From assembly GCA_934232895.1 (NCBI GenBank), contig CAKQGH010000005.1, positions 1-64,000 of the forward strand: 64,000 nt of DNA. The letters are read 5' to 3'. A program made the translations under genes and the position numbers. The notes under the pieces are model-generated. The model saw only the letters and a list, made by a program, of their open reading frames with translations. It did not search any database and was not told where the DNA came from. Shown one piece after another: positions 25,962 to 33,452 of the stretch. This DNA is from an uncultured Alphaproteobacteria bacterium. Its GTDB lineage: Bacteria > Pseudomonadota > Alphaproteobacteria > Rs-D84. The stretch's first letter is position 1, and every line of letters starts with the position of its first letter.

Positions 25962-26225
25962 CTATTTCCCACGGCGTGGCATTTTTTCAGAATGCGCGTC
26001 CAAGATTTTCTTTTGTAATTCCAAGATTTGGGTTTCGCGTTCTTTGATTGCATCCAGCAATCGATTATTTTCCAGACGCAATGTTTCCAAATCTTGCCGG
26101 CGCAATACAATTTCACTGGTCAGGCGACGCGTCTTGCGGCGGGAGAAAATGGTGCTTATCAATGCGCCAACCAGGGCGCACGCAACACCGACCGAAAAAT
26201 CATATAAAATATCCGTTATAACCAT
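25962..26225 (-). CDS. Small membrane protein with coiled coil, 87 residues
   Basis: Read from ATG 26225: one membrane helix (about 8-28, VGVACALVGALISTIF), a basic stretch (SRRKTRR) and a coiled coil (about 36-75). The frame extends upstream, but that part would overlap the dyad at 26213-26241 and has no ribosome site. The -10-like TATAAT 6 nt before the ATG suggests a leaderless mRNA. Family not recognised. Confidence 0.6.
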   Translation of the reverse strand: MVITDILYDFSVGVACALVGALISTIFSRRKTRRLTSEIVLRRQDLETLRLENNRLLDAIKERETQILELQKKILDAHSEKMPRRGK

Positions 26226-26241
26226 ACAATGATTATAACGG
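26213..26241. promoter_or_regulatory. Inverted repeat over the start codon of the 87-residue membrane protein gene
   Basis: CCGTTATAA (26213-26221) and TTATAACGG (26233-26241), perfect 9-bp arms with an 11-nt spacer that contains the ATG. The minus-strand TATAAT (26232-26237) overlaps one arm. Either an operator at a leaderless promoter or a hairpin at the start codon. Confidence 0.5.
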
Positions 26242-26259
26242 ATTATGTTTTTATTTACC

Positions 26260-26862
26260 CTAGGCTTGTTTTCGCAGGCCCGTTTTTGCATCAACCCAAA
26301 CCTGTTCGTCGGCGATTTCCATCATTGGCATATCAGATTTGCTGTCGGAATAACTGCGCACGACACGCGGAATAATTTTGTTTTTAACCGCCCAGGCGTC
26401 CAGAGCAACAACCTTGTTCCGGCCCCAGCACAAGAATTTATATTTCCACGGCCGCGCAGCGTCCATTTGCGATGTCAACACCGCGTCAAATTTGATGTCA
26501 CGCACCAATTGTGGCACCAGGTAATCCGCACTGGCTGAAACCAGGACAACTTTGCGGCCCGCCGCGCGTTCGGACGCAACCTGTTCTTTGGCCCAACCGA
26601 AACGTTCCATTTTATGTTGTTTAATAAAATCGGGGGCGAATTTTTTTACCATATCGGCCGTTAAAAACCGACGCATTTTTTCGCGCCACCAAATGCCCGC
26701 CGGGTTAAACATACGCACAACCGCCGCAACCGCCATCAATGGCAAAAACAACCATGGACGCAGCGAGTGGCGAAAACAATACCGGCCAAATTCCACATTG
26801 GAATCACGCGCCGACAATGTGCCATCAAAATCAAAAACAACGACATCTTGTTTCATCAACAT
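26260..26862 (-). CDS. HAD-superfamily phosphatase (subfamily IB-like)
   Basis: 200 residues with the HAD motifs in order: DFDGTLS (nucleophile Asp), VSASAD, and SDSKSDMPMME. The cap region contains a hydrophobic stretch (LRPWLFLPLMAVAAVVRMF). Close relatives are often annotated HAD-IB, phosphoserine-phosphatase-like. Substrate unknown. ATG at 26862 or two codons later. Confidence 0.85.
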   Translation of the reverse strand: MLMKQDVVVFDFDGTLSARDSNVEFGRYCFRHSLRPWLFLPLMAVAAVVRMFNPAGIWWREKMRRFLTADMVKKFAPDFIKQHKMERFGWAKEQVASERAAGRKVVLVSASADYLVPQLVRDIKFDAVLTSQMDAARPWKYKFLCWGRNKVVALDAWAVKNKIIPRVVRSYSDSKSDMPMMEIADEQVWVDAKTGLRKQA

Positions 26863-26922
26863 AATTAAATATCCTTTTAGTTTTCCGCGATATTATAAAT
26901 AAGTTTTTTATATTCACAATAA

Positions 26923-26947
26923 AAAAGCGGGGGCACGCCCCGCTTTT
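26923..26947 (-). terminator. Terminator after the RND operon
   Basis: AAAAGCGGGG, loop of 5, CCCCGCTTTT, with a T6 run on the minus strand; directly after the RND transporter stop. Confidence 0.88.
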
Positions 26948-26950
26948 ATT

Positions 26951-29900
26951 TTATTTTTTACGCGATAATTTTTCGCGGGCGCGTTCAACGATAAAGAACA
27001 ACGCCGGGGTCAGTGTGAATGTGAATATCAAACTGGCCATCATACCACCAATCATAACCGCAGCCATTGCGACCTTCATACCATCGGCGGACCATAACTG
27101 GGGCACCATACCAGTCATAACGGCGATTGATGTCATCAACACCATGTACCGTTTATCATTCAATTCGGTCCACAATGCGTCGCGTGCATCTTCGCCATTT
27201 TTAATGCGCGCAATTGTTGGTTCCAACACCAGAATGTTGTTATTCACCACCAGACCAACCAACATAACGAATGCCAACATAGCACCGACATTCATTGATG
27301 CACCCGACAAGAACAGCATCACAAACACGCCGGCGAACGATGTCAGAATTGATGTGGCAATCGTAAACGGATGCGCCAGTGAATTCATAATTGCCGCCAA
27401 CAACATAAATGTCAGCACCGTTGCCAAGAAGAACGCCTGACCGATTTCACCGGTTGTTTCATCCTGAATTTCCGACATACCGCCAAATTCAGCGCTGTAT
27501 CCAGGTTGCCAATCAATTGTGTTCAACGCGGCCTGAATTTTCGCCTGGACCGGTCCCATGGTCGATTTACCGATATTGATGTCAATTTCGGTAATTCTGT
27601 TTTTATCCAAACGACTGATGTTCGGGGTTGCCGATGTTTGTTCAATTTCACCCAGTGACGACAACGCAACCATACCCTTTTGTGAATTCACAAAAACATT
27701 GTCGAACATTTCGGCGGTCTTGAACGGTTTGGCAAATTCCAAAATAATTGGATATTCATTGCCATGTTCCTTGTATTTATAATCGTCATTTCCGAACAAT
27801 GCCGTACGCAATGTGGAACCAGCATACGCGTTTTTCACACCCCAGAAATTCATTTTATCTTCGTCAGGTATGAATCTGATTTCATGGCCCGGTGTTTGCT
27901 GGGCACGAACGGCACTTTGGACCTCGGGTATTTGGTTGATTAAACGCAACGCCTGGTCTGCGTATGCTTCACGCGTTGCATCATCTTCGCCGTTGATGTT
28001 CAGCACCATATCCGATGATATAGATGACGACATTGCGGCACCCGCACGAATTTGAATTTCAACATCCGGAATCGCGGCCAGACGTGGCAACATACGACGA
28101 GCTAATTCCTTGTCCGACAAACGACGATCATCAACACCAACCAATTCAACCTTGACCTTGATGTTTTGCAAACCGCGTTCACCGATTTTTACAGATGTGG
28201 ATTTTACCTCTTTGAAATCTTTTAATTCATTTTCGATTTGCGACACAATATCGCGCGATTTTTCAAATGTCGCCCCCATTGGTGCACGCGCCGTGATATT
28301 GATTTCGTTATTGTCGGTGGCCGGTGTAAATTCGTTTCCAACAAATTTCATCAGCATGGCCGAACCAACCAATATTGCAAACGCCATTGCAACAACGCGC
28401 CAAGGATGTGCATTTTGAAAATCAAACCATTTGCGCAGACGGCCAACCGATGCCGACATTGGTGCCGGTTTATTAGTCGATTTCTTGGATGGCTTTTTGC
28501 CGGTCAGACGCAAAATTTTTGCAATCATCATTGGTGTCAATGTAAAACTGAACAACAACGACAGCAACGTCAGATACACAACGGTCATACCAAATTGAAC
28601 CATGAATTGGCCAACGATACCGCCCATAAACGCCAATGGTAAAAACACCACGACATTCGTTCCAACACCCGCCAGAACCGATACAGCGACTTTTTTCGTG
28701 CCATCGATTGCGGCGTTTTCTGGGTCTTTGCCCGCACGCATTTCTTGCAGTGCAGATTCAATCATAATAATTGCGTTCGACACCAATGTTCCCAACGCCG
28801 ACGAATACGCCAACAGTGTCATTGCATTGATGGTAAAACCACTGCCGTCCATAAAGAAGAATCCGGCAATCAATGATGCAGGAATCACAACACCCGCGAT
28901 AATTGTTGAACGCCAATTGCGTGTGAATGCCAACAATACCAATATGGTGAATATAATACCCTGGATAATACCAATGATTGTGCTATTGGTTTCATCAGAC
29001 ACCGCGGTCGATGAATCAGAAATTATTTCCATCGTTGCATTTGGGAAACGCGATTGCATGTCCGCCTGTAATTCAGGCATTTTTTTATGCAACGCCTGGG
29101 ATATTTTAATTGCATTACCATCAGATGCCTTGACCACAGATGCAATCACGACCGGTTCGCCATTATAACGCGCACCCGTTTCAATGTCGCGTGCGGCATC
29201 GGTAATTGTTGCAATATCAGACAATTTGAAACGCGCGCCTTCGGCCGTGGTTAAATGCAGGTTTGCAATTTCATCAATTGACGCAAATTCACCAATAAAA
29301 CGCACATTGGAGGAATCAACGCCGGTCTCGATTTTTCCCCCCGGCACATTCAAATTACGCGCCGCCAACGCCGATACAACATCGGTAATTGTTGCACCAC
29401 GCGCCGCCATCAATTCTGGGTTCATTTGAACGCGTACCGCGCGTTGTTCACCACCGAACACCGATACACTGGCCACGCCCTTGGTCGCGGTGATTTTATT
29501 TGCCAAAATATCATCGACATACTCCTGCATATCGCGGGCCGATGCGCCACGCAATACAATATCAACCACCGATTCCTGTAATGGGTTTAATTTTTCCACA
29601 ACGGGCTGTTTCAACGCGTCTGGGAATTCAGATGACAACGCGTCGATTTTTGATTTAACCTCGCTCGATTTATCATTTACGTTCACGCCCAAATTAAATT
29701 CGGCCATAACATACCCGCCGTTTTCATACGCCTGGGATGTCAGTTTTTTCAGGCCTGCAACCTCGGACATGGCGTCTTCGGCCTTTTTAATAACCTGGGA
29801 TTCAATTTCGGCGGGCGACGCACCCGGATACACGAACGATGCCGTGACCATCGGAAAATCCAACGACGGCGTGCGTTCAACATTCATTTTTGGAAATGAA

Positions 29901-29974
29901 ACCAAACCCAACACAACCCACATCAAAACAAACATAACTGTGGTGACTGGTCTGCGAACAAAAAACTTTAACAT
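26951..29974 (-). CDS. RND efflux permease (AcrB/MexB-like) lacking the canonical proton relay
   Basis: 1007 residues with RND layout: helix 1 (FFVRRPVTTVMFVLMWVVLG), two large periplasmic loops (about 35-335 and 548-845) and two six-helix bundles. Aligning TM4 by motif, the AcrB pair D407/D408 in 'GLLVDDAIVV' reads GTLVSNAIIM (S399, N400). In TM10 'GLSAKNAIL' reads GLVVNNNIL, so K940 becomes N911. R971 before 'PILMTS' becomes Y943. All four relay residues are therefore substituted. Last gene of a marR-tolC-adaptor-permease operon. Confidence 0.9.
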   Translation of the reverse strand: MLKFFVRRPVTTVMFVLMWVVLGLVSFPKMNVERTPSLDFPMVTASFVYPGASPAEIESQVIKKAEDAMSEVAGLKKLTSQAYENGGYVMAEFNLGVNVNDKSSEVKSKIDALSSEFPDALKQPVVEKLNPLQESVVDIVLRGASARDMQEYVDDILANKITATKGVASVSVFGGEQRAVRVQMNPELMAARGATITDVVSALAARNLNVPGGKIETGVDSSNVRFIGEFASIDEIANLHLTTAEGARFKLSDIATITDAARDIETGARYNGEPVVIASVVKASDGNAIKISQALHKKMPELQADMQSRFPNATMEIISDSSTAVSDETNSTIIGIIQGIIFTILVLLAFTRNWRSTIIAGVVIPASLIAGFFFMDGSGFTINAMTLLAYSSALGTLVSNAIIMIESALQEMRAGKDPENAAIDGTKKVAVSVLAGVGTNVVVFLPLAFMGGIVGQFMVQFGMTVVYLTLLSLLFSFTLTPMMIAKILRLTGKKPSKKSTNKPAPMSASVGRLRKWFDFQNAHPWRVVAMAFAILVGSAMLMKFVGNEFTPATDNNEINITARAPMGATFEKSRDIVSQIENELKDFKEVKSTSVKIGERGLQNIKVKVELVGVDDRRLSDKELARRMLPRLAAIPDVEIQIRAGAAMSSSISSDMVLNINGEDDATREAYADQALRLINQIPEVQSAVRAQQTPGHEIRFIPDEDKMNFWGVKNAYAGSTLRTALFGNDDYKYKEHGNEYPIILEFAKPFKTAEMFDNVFVNSQKGMVALSSLGEIEQTSATPNISRLDKNRITEIDINIGKSTMGPVQAKIQAALNTIDWQPGYSAEFGGMSEIQDETTGEIGQAFFLATVLTFMLLAAIMNSLAHPFTIATSILTSFAGVFVMLFLSGASMNVGAMLAFVMLVGLVVNNNILVLEPTIARIKNGEDARDALWTELNDKRYMVLMTSIAVMTGMVPQLWSADGMKVAMAAVMIGGMMASLIFTFTLTPALFFIVERAREKLSRKK

Positions 29975-29992
29975 TTCTTTTCCCCCGTTTAA

Positions 29993-30601
29993 TTATTTTG
30001 CAATTTGAATTTTTTCACCATCCTGGACACGTGTCAGAATTACAACATCGCCATTGTCCAGACCCGATTCTATCAATGCCATATCGGCATCTTGACGCGA
30101 AACAACGACATTACGCGCGCGCGCCACATCGCCATCGGCCACCATAACCACGCCATTATTTACGGCGTATACCGGCACAAAAATTCCGGTCGCGCGGTAT
30201 TGCGCATAATGCAACCCATCTTCCACGCCGCGCGTACGCACAACATACATACCCGAATCCAAGTCAATTTTTGACGATACCGATACAATCACGCCATCGC
30301 CGACATGTTGACCAACACCAAATTTATGTGCGCGTGCCGACGCAACATAGGCGCGATTGTTTTTTATCGCAATTGGTTCACGCAAAACACCCGACGCGCG
30401 TTGTACCGTCTGCACAACAACCGGCACACCGTCGGTCACCGCATTGCGTGTGGCATTAAACACCGGGCGCGCGTTTTCAATACCAATCATGGTAAAACGA
30501 AACACAACCCATGCAACCAACACCGCAATCAACCCCGCCGCAATATATTTGCGTACGCGCGGTGTTTTAATTTTTTCAAATAACTGTTGTAATTTTTCCA
30601 T
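29993..30601 (-). CDS. Shortened RND periplasmic adaptor-like protein
   Basis: 202 residues between the TolC and RND genes, where a membrane-fusion adaptor of ~350-400 residues is expected. It has a short cytoplasmic start, one membrane helix (about 17-38) and beta-rich periplasmic segments (REPIAIKNNRAYVASARA, YRATGIFVPVYAVNNGVVMV, ILTRVQDGEKIQIAK) like the distal part of adaptors. I see no long alpha-hairpin or lipoyl pair. Function inferred mainly from position. Confidence 0.65.
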   Translation of the reverse strand: MEKLQQLFEKIKTPRVRKYIAAGLIAVLVAWVVFRFTMIGIENARPVFNATRNAVTDGVPVVVQTVQRASGVLREPIAIKNNRAYVASARAHKFGVGQHVGDGVIVSVSSKIDLDSGMYVVRTRGVEDGLHYAQYRATGIFVPVYAVNNGVVMVADGDVARARNVVVSRQDADMALIESGLDNGDVVILTRVQDGEKIQIAK

Positions 30602-30603
30602 AA

Positions 30604-31938
30604 TTATTCACCTAACTTTTTTACAGATTCCGCAGACATCAAAATGTTATATTTCGCGTTCAATAACGCCATATCCAACTGGTACAGACCGGCGGATACC
30701 TCGGCCAATTCAATTGCCGATGTTTGACCGGCGGCGAAACGGTCACTGGAAATTCCGTATGCCTTGGCCGCCAAATTGCGCGCAGTTTCCAATGTTTTCA
30801 GATTTCCACGCAAATGGTTGTATTTATCAATCGCACGATTGTATTCTTCGGTCGTCATCTTTTTCGCCTTGTCCAAATCCTGGTGCGCGGCCTCGGCATT
30901 CATGGCCTGGGCCGTGGCATTGGCACGATGCAGTCCGCCGCTGAAAATTGGCACCTGTAAAGACAATCCCCAATACGCCGATTGCGAATTAGATTTGTTG
31001 AACATATTGTTAAAATCTTTATCCATCGCCAGGTAATTGTACGACCCCATTGCCGCCAATGTTGGGTATCCACCCGCGCGCTGGGACCGGGCCTGTTTTT
31101 CATACATGGCAACCTGTTCGCGCAACGCATCCCATTGCGGGGTATCTTTCAATTCACCCGCGTTCAAATCGGCAAAGGTCGCCGGAAAATCATCGGTCAA
31201 ATTTAATTCTTCATCAATATCAATACCCGCCAATATTTTTAACATTCTGTGCGCGGTGTCACGATTGAATTCTGCGTCCGACAGGTTGATTTCTTTGGCC
31301 GCAATATCAGATTCGATTTTGACCAAATTGCTGCGATTGGCACGGCCGGCCGCGGCCAGACTGGTTTTCGCATTGCGCGCGGCATTCAAATCTTTGCGTG
31401 CAATGTCAACAATTTCATCAGTCATTTTTGCCGTCCAATAGATATTGACCGCGCTGTATTTAACCTCGCGCAATGTGACCTCGCGACCAGATTCGGCCAT
31501 TTTTATCGCACTGCGCACGCCATCAACGGCATTGCCAATTTTACCAAATGTGTAAATAGGCTGTGTCACCGTGACACCCGCCATAAATATGTTATCTGGA
31601 ATTTCAATACGATTACCCTCGCTGCCCAAATATGTGCTGACAATTCCACCAATTTCCGGTGGCAAATCAACGCCATACGATTTGAATGGCTGTTTCACAT
31701 TTACCAGATTCATGTACGAAACACTGCCATCAATCGAAAACCAACGATTGGCGTTCGCCGCATCCAATGACGCCTGGGCCTTTTTAACATTGACATCGGC
31801 CTTTTTTAAATCTTGGGATTCGGCGACAATTTTATCAACCGCGCCTTGCAACGATAAATCCATTGCACGCGCACCATTTGACGCAAACGCCCCAAATGTC
31901 CCCAGCAGAACCGCCGACAACATACCGATTTTACGCAT
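30604..31938 (-). CDS. TolC-family outer-membrane efflux protein
   Basis: 444 residues with a signal peptide (cleavage near ARA-M). Two repeated OEP halves with long helices (about 30-215 and 245-435) and motifs such as GVTVTQPIYTFGKIGNAVDG and LSLQVPIFSGGLHRANATAQ. It forms the trimeric outer-membrane duct for the pump. Overlaps marR by 8 nt; 2 nt from the adaptor gene. Confidence 0.92.
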   Translation of the reverse strand: MRKIGMLSAVLLGTFGAFASNGARAMDLSLQGAVDKIVAESQDLKKADVNVKKAQASLDAANANRWFSIDGSVSYMNLVNVKQPFKSYGVDLPPEIGGIVSTYLGSEGNRIEIPDNIFMAGVTVTQPIYTFGKIGNAVDGVRSAIKMAESGREVTLREVKYSAVNIYWTAKMTDEIVDIARKDLNAARNAKTSLAAAGRANRSNLVKIESDIAAKEINLSDAEFNRDTAHRMLKILAGIDIDEELNLTDDFPATFADLNAGELKDTPQWDALREQVAMYEKQARSQRAGGYPTLAAMGSYNYLAMDKDFNNMFNKSNSQSAYWGLSLQVPIFSGGLHRANATAQAMNAEAAHQDLDKAKKMTTEEYNRAIDKYNHLRGNLKTLETARNLAAKAYGISSDRFAAGQTSAIELAEVSAGLYQLDMALLNAKYNILMSAESVKKLGE

Positions 31939-32380
31939 TATTTAACTCCAATTTTTTCAAAATATTATTCATTGTTTTCAATGCATTCGTCATAGCCTCT
32001 TCGTCCTCGACACTGATTCTGTCGAACAGGCGACCAATCGCCTCGCGAAACGCATCCATAACCTTGCCCGCTATTTCAGCCCCAGCCGGTGTGCATTCAT
32101 ACCAAGTATTGCGACGGTCAACATCGTCAATTGCGCGCGCAACCATTCCATCGCGTTCCAATTTACGAAATGTCGCACATAAATTTGGTGTCGGCACCAT
32201 TTCACGACGCGCAATATCCTTTAACCGTGCGCGTCCGCCCAAATACAGACGCACCAATACCGTCATTTGATTTTTCGGATACACAACCGAGCCCAACGGC
32301 CCTTTTTTCAGCCTGTCGGCTAATTTATCCAGAACCAAAATGTTCGATTCAAACAGGTGAATAAAATCTTTGCGTGCCAT
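31931..32380 (-). CDS. MarR-family transcriptional regulator
   Basis: 149 residues. Winged helix about 35-105: MTVLVRLYLGGRARLKDIAR, then a recognition helix (MVPTPNLCATFRKLERDGMV) and wing (RAIDDVDRRNTWYECTPAG). First gene of the efflux operon, so autoregulation and de-repression by a pump substrate is the likely logic. Two matching operator sites lie in its promoter. Confidence 0.92.
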   Translation of the reverse strand: MARKDFIHLFESNILVLDKLADRLKKGPLGSVVYPKNQMTVLVRLYLGGRARLKDIARREMVPTPNLCATFRKLERDGMVARAIDDVDRRNTWYECTPAGAEIAGKVMDAFREAIGRLFDRISVEDEEAMTNALKTMNNILKKLELNNA

Positions 32381-32412
32381 TTTTGCCTCCGCCAGGGTTA
32401 AAATTTACAATT

Positions 32413-32444
32413 TTTAATGATTAAACGGCTTTTAATTATTAAAA
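32413..32444. promoter_or_regulatory. Tandem MarR operator candidates TTTAAT-N-ATTAAA
   Basis: TTTAATGATTAAA (32413-32425) and TTTTAATTATTAAAA (32430-32444) share the dyad TTTAAT-N-ATTAAA, centres 18 bp apart. They lie just downstream of the -10 box at 32454-32459, at about +3 to +34 of the predicted transcript, where a bound MarR would block initiation or elongation. Confidence 0.75.
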
Positions 32445-32453
32445 ACTTTAACG

Positions 32454-32481
32454 ATTATATGTATTTAACATTTCAATTCAA
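32454..32481 (-). promoter_or_regulatory. Promoter of the marR-tolC-RND operon
   Basis: Minus strand TTGAAT (32476-32481), 16-bp spacer, TATAAT (32454-32459). The start near 32447 places the two dyads immediately downstream. Confidence 0.7.
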
Positions 32482-32543
32482 GTGAAAAAATGAAAAAAAT
32501 GTGATTTTTTTCACGAAATATCCCCCAGCGCCAATTTTTGTTA

Positions 32544-32571
32544 TTGCAAAAAATCAAAAGATATTTATAAT
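32544..32571 (+). promoter_or_regulatory. Promoter of tRNA-Gln
   Basis: TTGCAA (32544-32549), 16-bp spacer, TATAAT (32566-32571), 12 nt before the tRNA 5' end. Confidence 0.7.
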
Positions 32572-32583
32572 CACTATCACTTT

Positions 32584-32657
32584 TGGGGTGTCGTCTAATG
32601 GTAGGACAAGAGATTTTGGTTCTCTTTATCATGGTTCGAATCCGTGCGCCCCAACCA
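32584..32657 (+). tRNA. tRNA-Gln (anticodon TTG)
   Basis: Cloverleaf: acceptor TGGGGTG with CGCCCCA, anticodon stem GAGA/TCTC with loop TTTTGGT (anticodon TTG), T-arm CATGG-TTCGAAT-CCGTG, discriminator A and an encoded CCA. The 130 bp after it hold GC-rich dyads (GCGTC-TGC-GACGC) and no gene. Confidence 0.95.
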
Positions 32658-32787
32658 CCCTTCGCGTCTGCGACGCTTCGGGCGGCAAGCCCAAGCGGAG
32701 CAGATACAAAAAGGAGTGCCACACGTAGTTTTAACGAAGTGCGGCGAATTACTTGACGTTTATTTCCTGTTTTTTTATTATGGAATT

Positions 32788-33033
32788 ATGTTTTACGTTT
32801 ATTTAATCAGAAGTATTTCAAATCCGAGTCAACGGTACATTGGTATGACCGATGATTTACAAAAACGGATGAAACAACACAATTCTGGTTATTCGTTTCA
32901 CACATCAAAGTACACACCATGGCAACTGATAAATTATTTTGCTTTTTCAAGTCGCCATGCCGCCGGCGAATTTGAAAAATACCTGAAAACGGGTTCTGGT
33001 CAGGCATTTGCAAACAGACATTTTTGGAATTAG
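32788..33033 (+). CDS. GIY-YIG domain protein (UPF0213/YhbQ-like)
   Basis: 81 residues from ATG 32788: YVYLIRS and RYIGMTDDLQKRMKQHNSG give the GIY-YIG pair with the catalytic Arg; FEKYLKTGSGQAFANRH closes the domain. Stand-alone proteins of this size are nuclease-like, possibly acting in DNA repair. The in-frame extension to 32644 reaches back into tRNA-Gln and is not coding. Confidence 0.85.
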   Translation: MFYVYLIRSISNPSQRYIGMTDDLQKRMKQHNSGYSFHTSKYTPWQLINYFAFSSRHAAGEFEKYLKTGSGQAFANRHFWN

Positions 33034-33077
33034 GCATCCCCCATTTTGCAGCCACAACTGTACCGAGGGAACCCGGG

Positions 33078-33130
33078 ACACCCCCATCATAAAAGCCAAA
33101 ACCGGCATTGTGCCGGTTTTATTTTTGGTT
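33078..33130 (+). terminator. Terminator within a ~52-bp direct repeat, copy 1
   Basis: AAAACCGGCA-TTG-TGCCGGTTTT plus ATTTTT (33098-33126) ends the GIY-YIG transcript. The surrounding block from ACACCCCCATCATAAAAGC to TTTTTGGTT recurs almost unchanged at 35950-36001, after the second lipoprotein gene. Confidence 0.85.
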
Positions 33131-33164
33131 GGGGACCGCGGAACGCCCCGAAGACATTTTTTCT

Positions 33165-33192
33165 TTGATTTATCATTTATGGCGGTTATAAT
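33165..33192 (+). promoter_or_regulatory. Promoter of the lipoprotein leader RNA
   Basis: TTGATT (33165-33170), 16-bp spacer, TATAAT (33187-33192); predicted start near 33199. Confidence 0.75.
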
Positions 33193-33198
33193 GGGAAC

Positions 33199-33430
33199 TG
33201 AATCAGTGGGGACACTGGTTCGGGGCTGTAGCAAGCCTAATTATCCGGTGCAGACCAATTTGGAACATCGTTAGTCCGTGATTCCTGTGGTTTTGTGTCG
33301 TTATTTATCCCTGACTTATACAAGTCGGGGAGCTGTCTGTTATACAACAGGGTTTTACCCGAAAGCGACAGAATCATTGATAATTTGATTGCTAACTCCC
33401 CGACCGCCTGTCTTTGCTGGGCGGTTTTTT
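33199..33430 (+). ncRNA. Structured leader or small RNA with terminator, upstream of the lipoprotein pair
   Basis: About 230 nt between a good promoter and a terminator (ACCGCC...GGCGGT, T6, 33403-33430). No ORF of note. Local hairpins: CAGTG-GGGA-CACTG (33204-33217), GGCT...AGCC (33224-33237), GACTT-ATAC-AAGTC (33313-33326), TGTT-ATAC-AACA (33338-33349), GGG...CCC (33350-33360). A long-range 9-bp helix GTCGGGGAG (33324-33332) with CTCCCCGAC (33396-33404) overlaps both the AAGTC hairpin and the 5' edge of the terminator. It ends 22 nt before the lipoprotein ATG: a riboswitch-like leader or an independent sRNA. I could not match it to 6S, SRP, tmRNA or RNase P. Confidence 0.65.
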
Positions 33431-33452
33431 CATTATAAAAAAGGATCCAGGA

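Noticed and set aside
25362..26018. 218-codon plus-strand frame
   Set aside because: Antisense to rmuC; no ribosome site and a Ser/Phe-rich composition typical of antisense reading.
33199..33430. 6S RNA, tmRNA or RNase P RNA
   Set aside because: No long 6S central bubble, no tRNA-like or tag-coding part, and none of the RNase P conserved blocks are visible; kept as an unassigned RNA.
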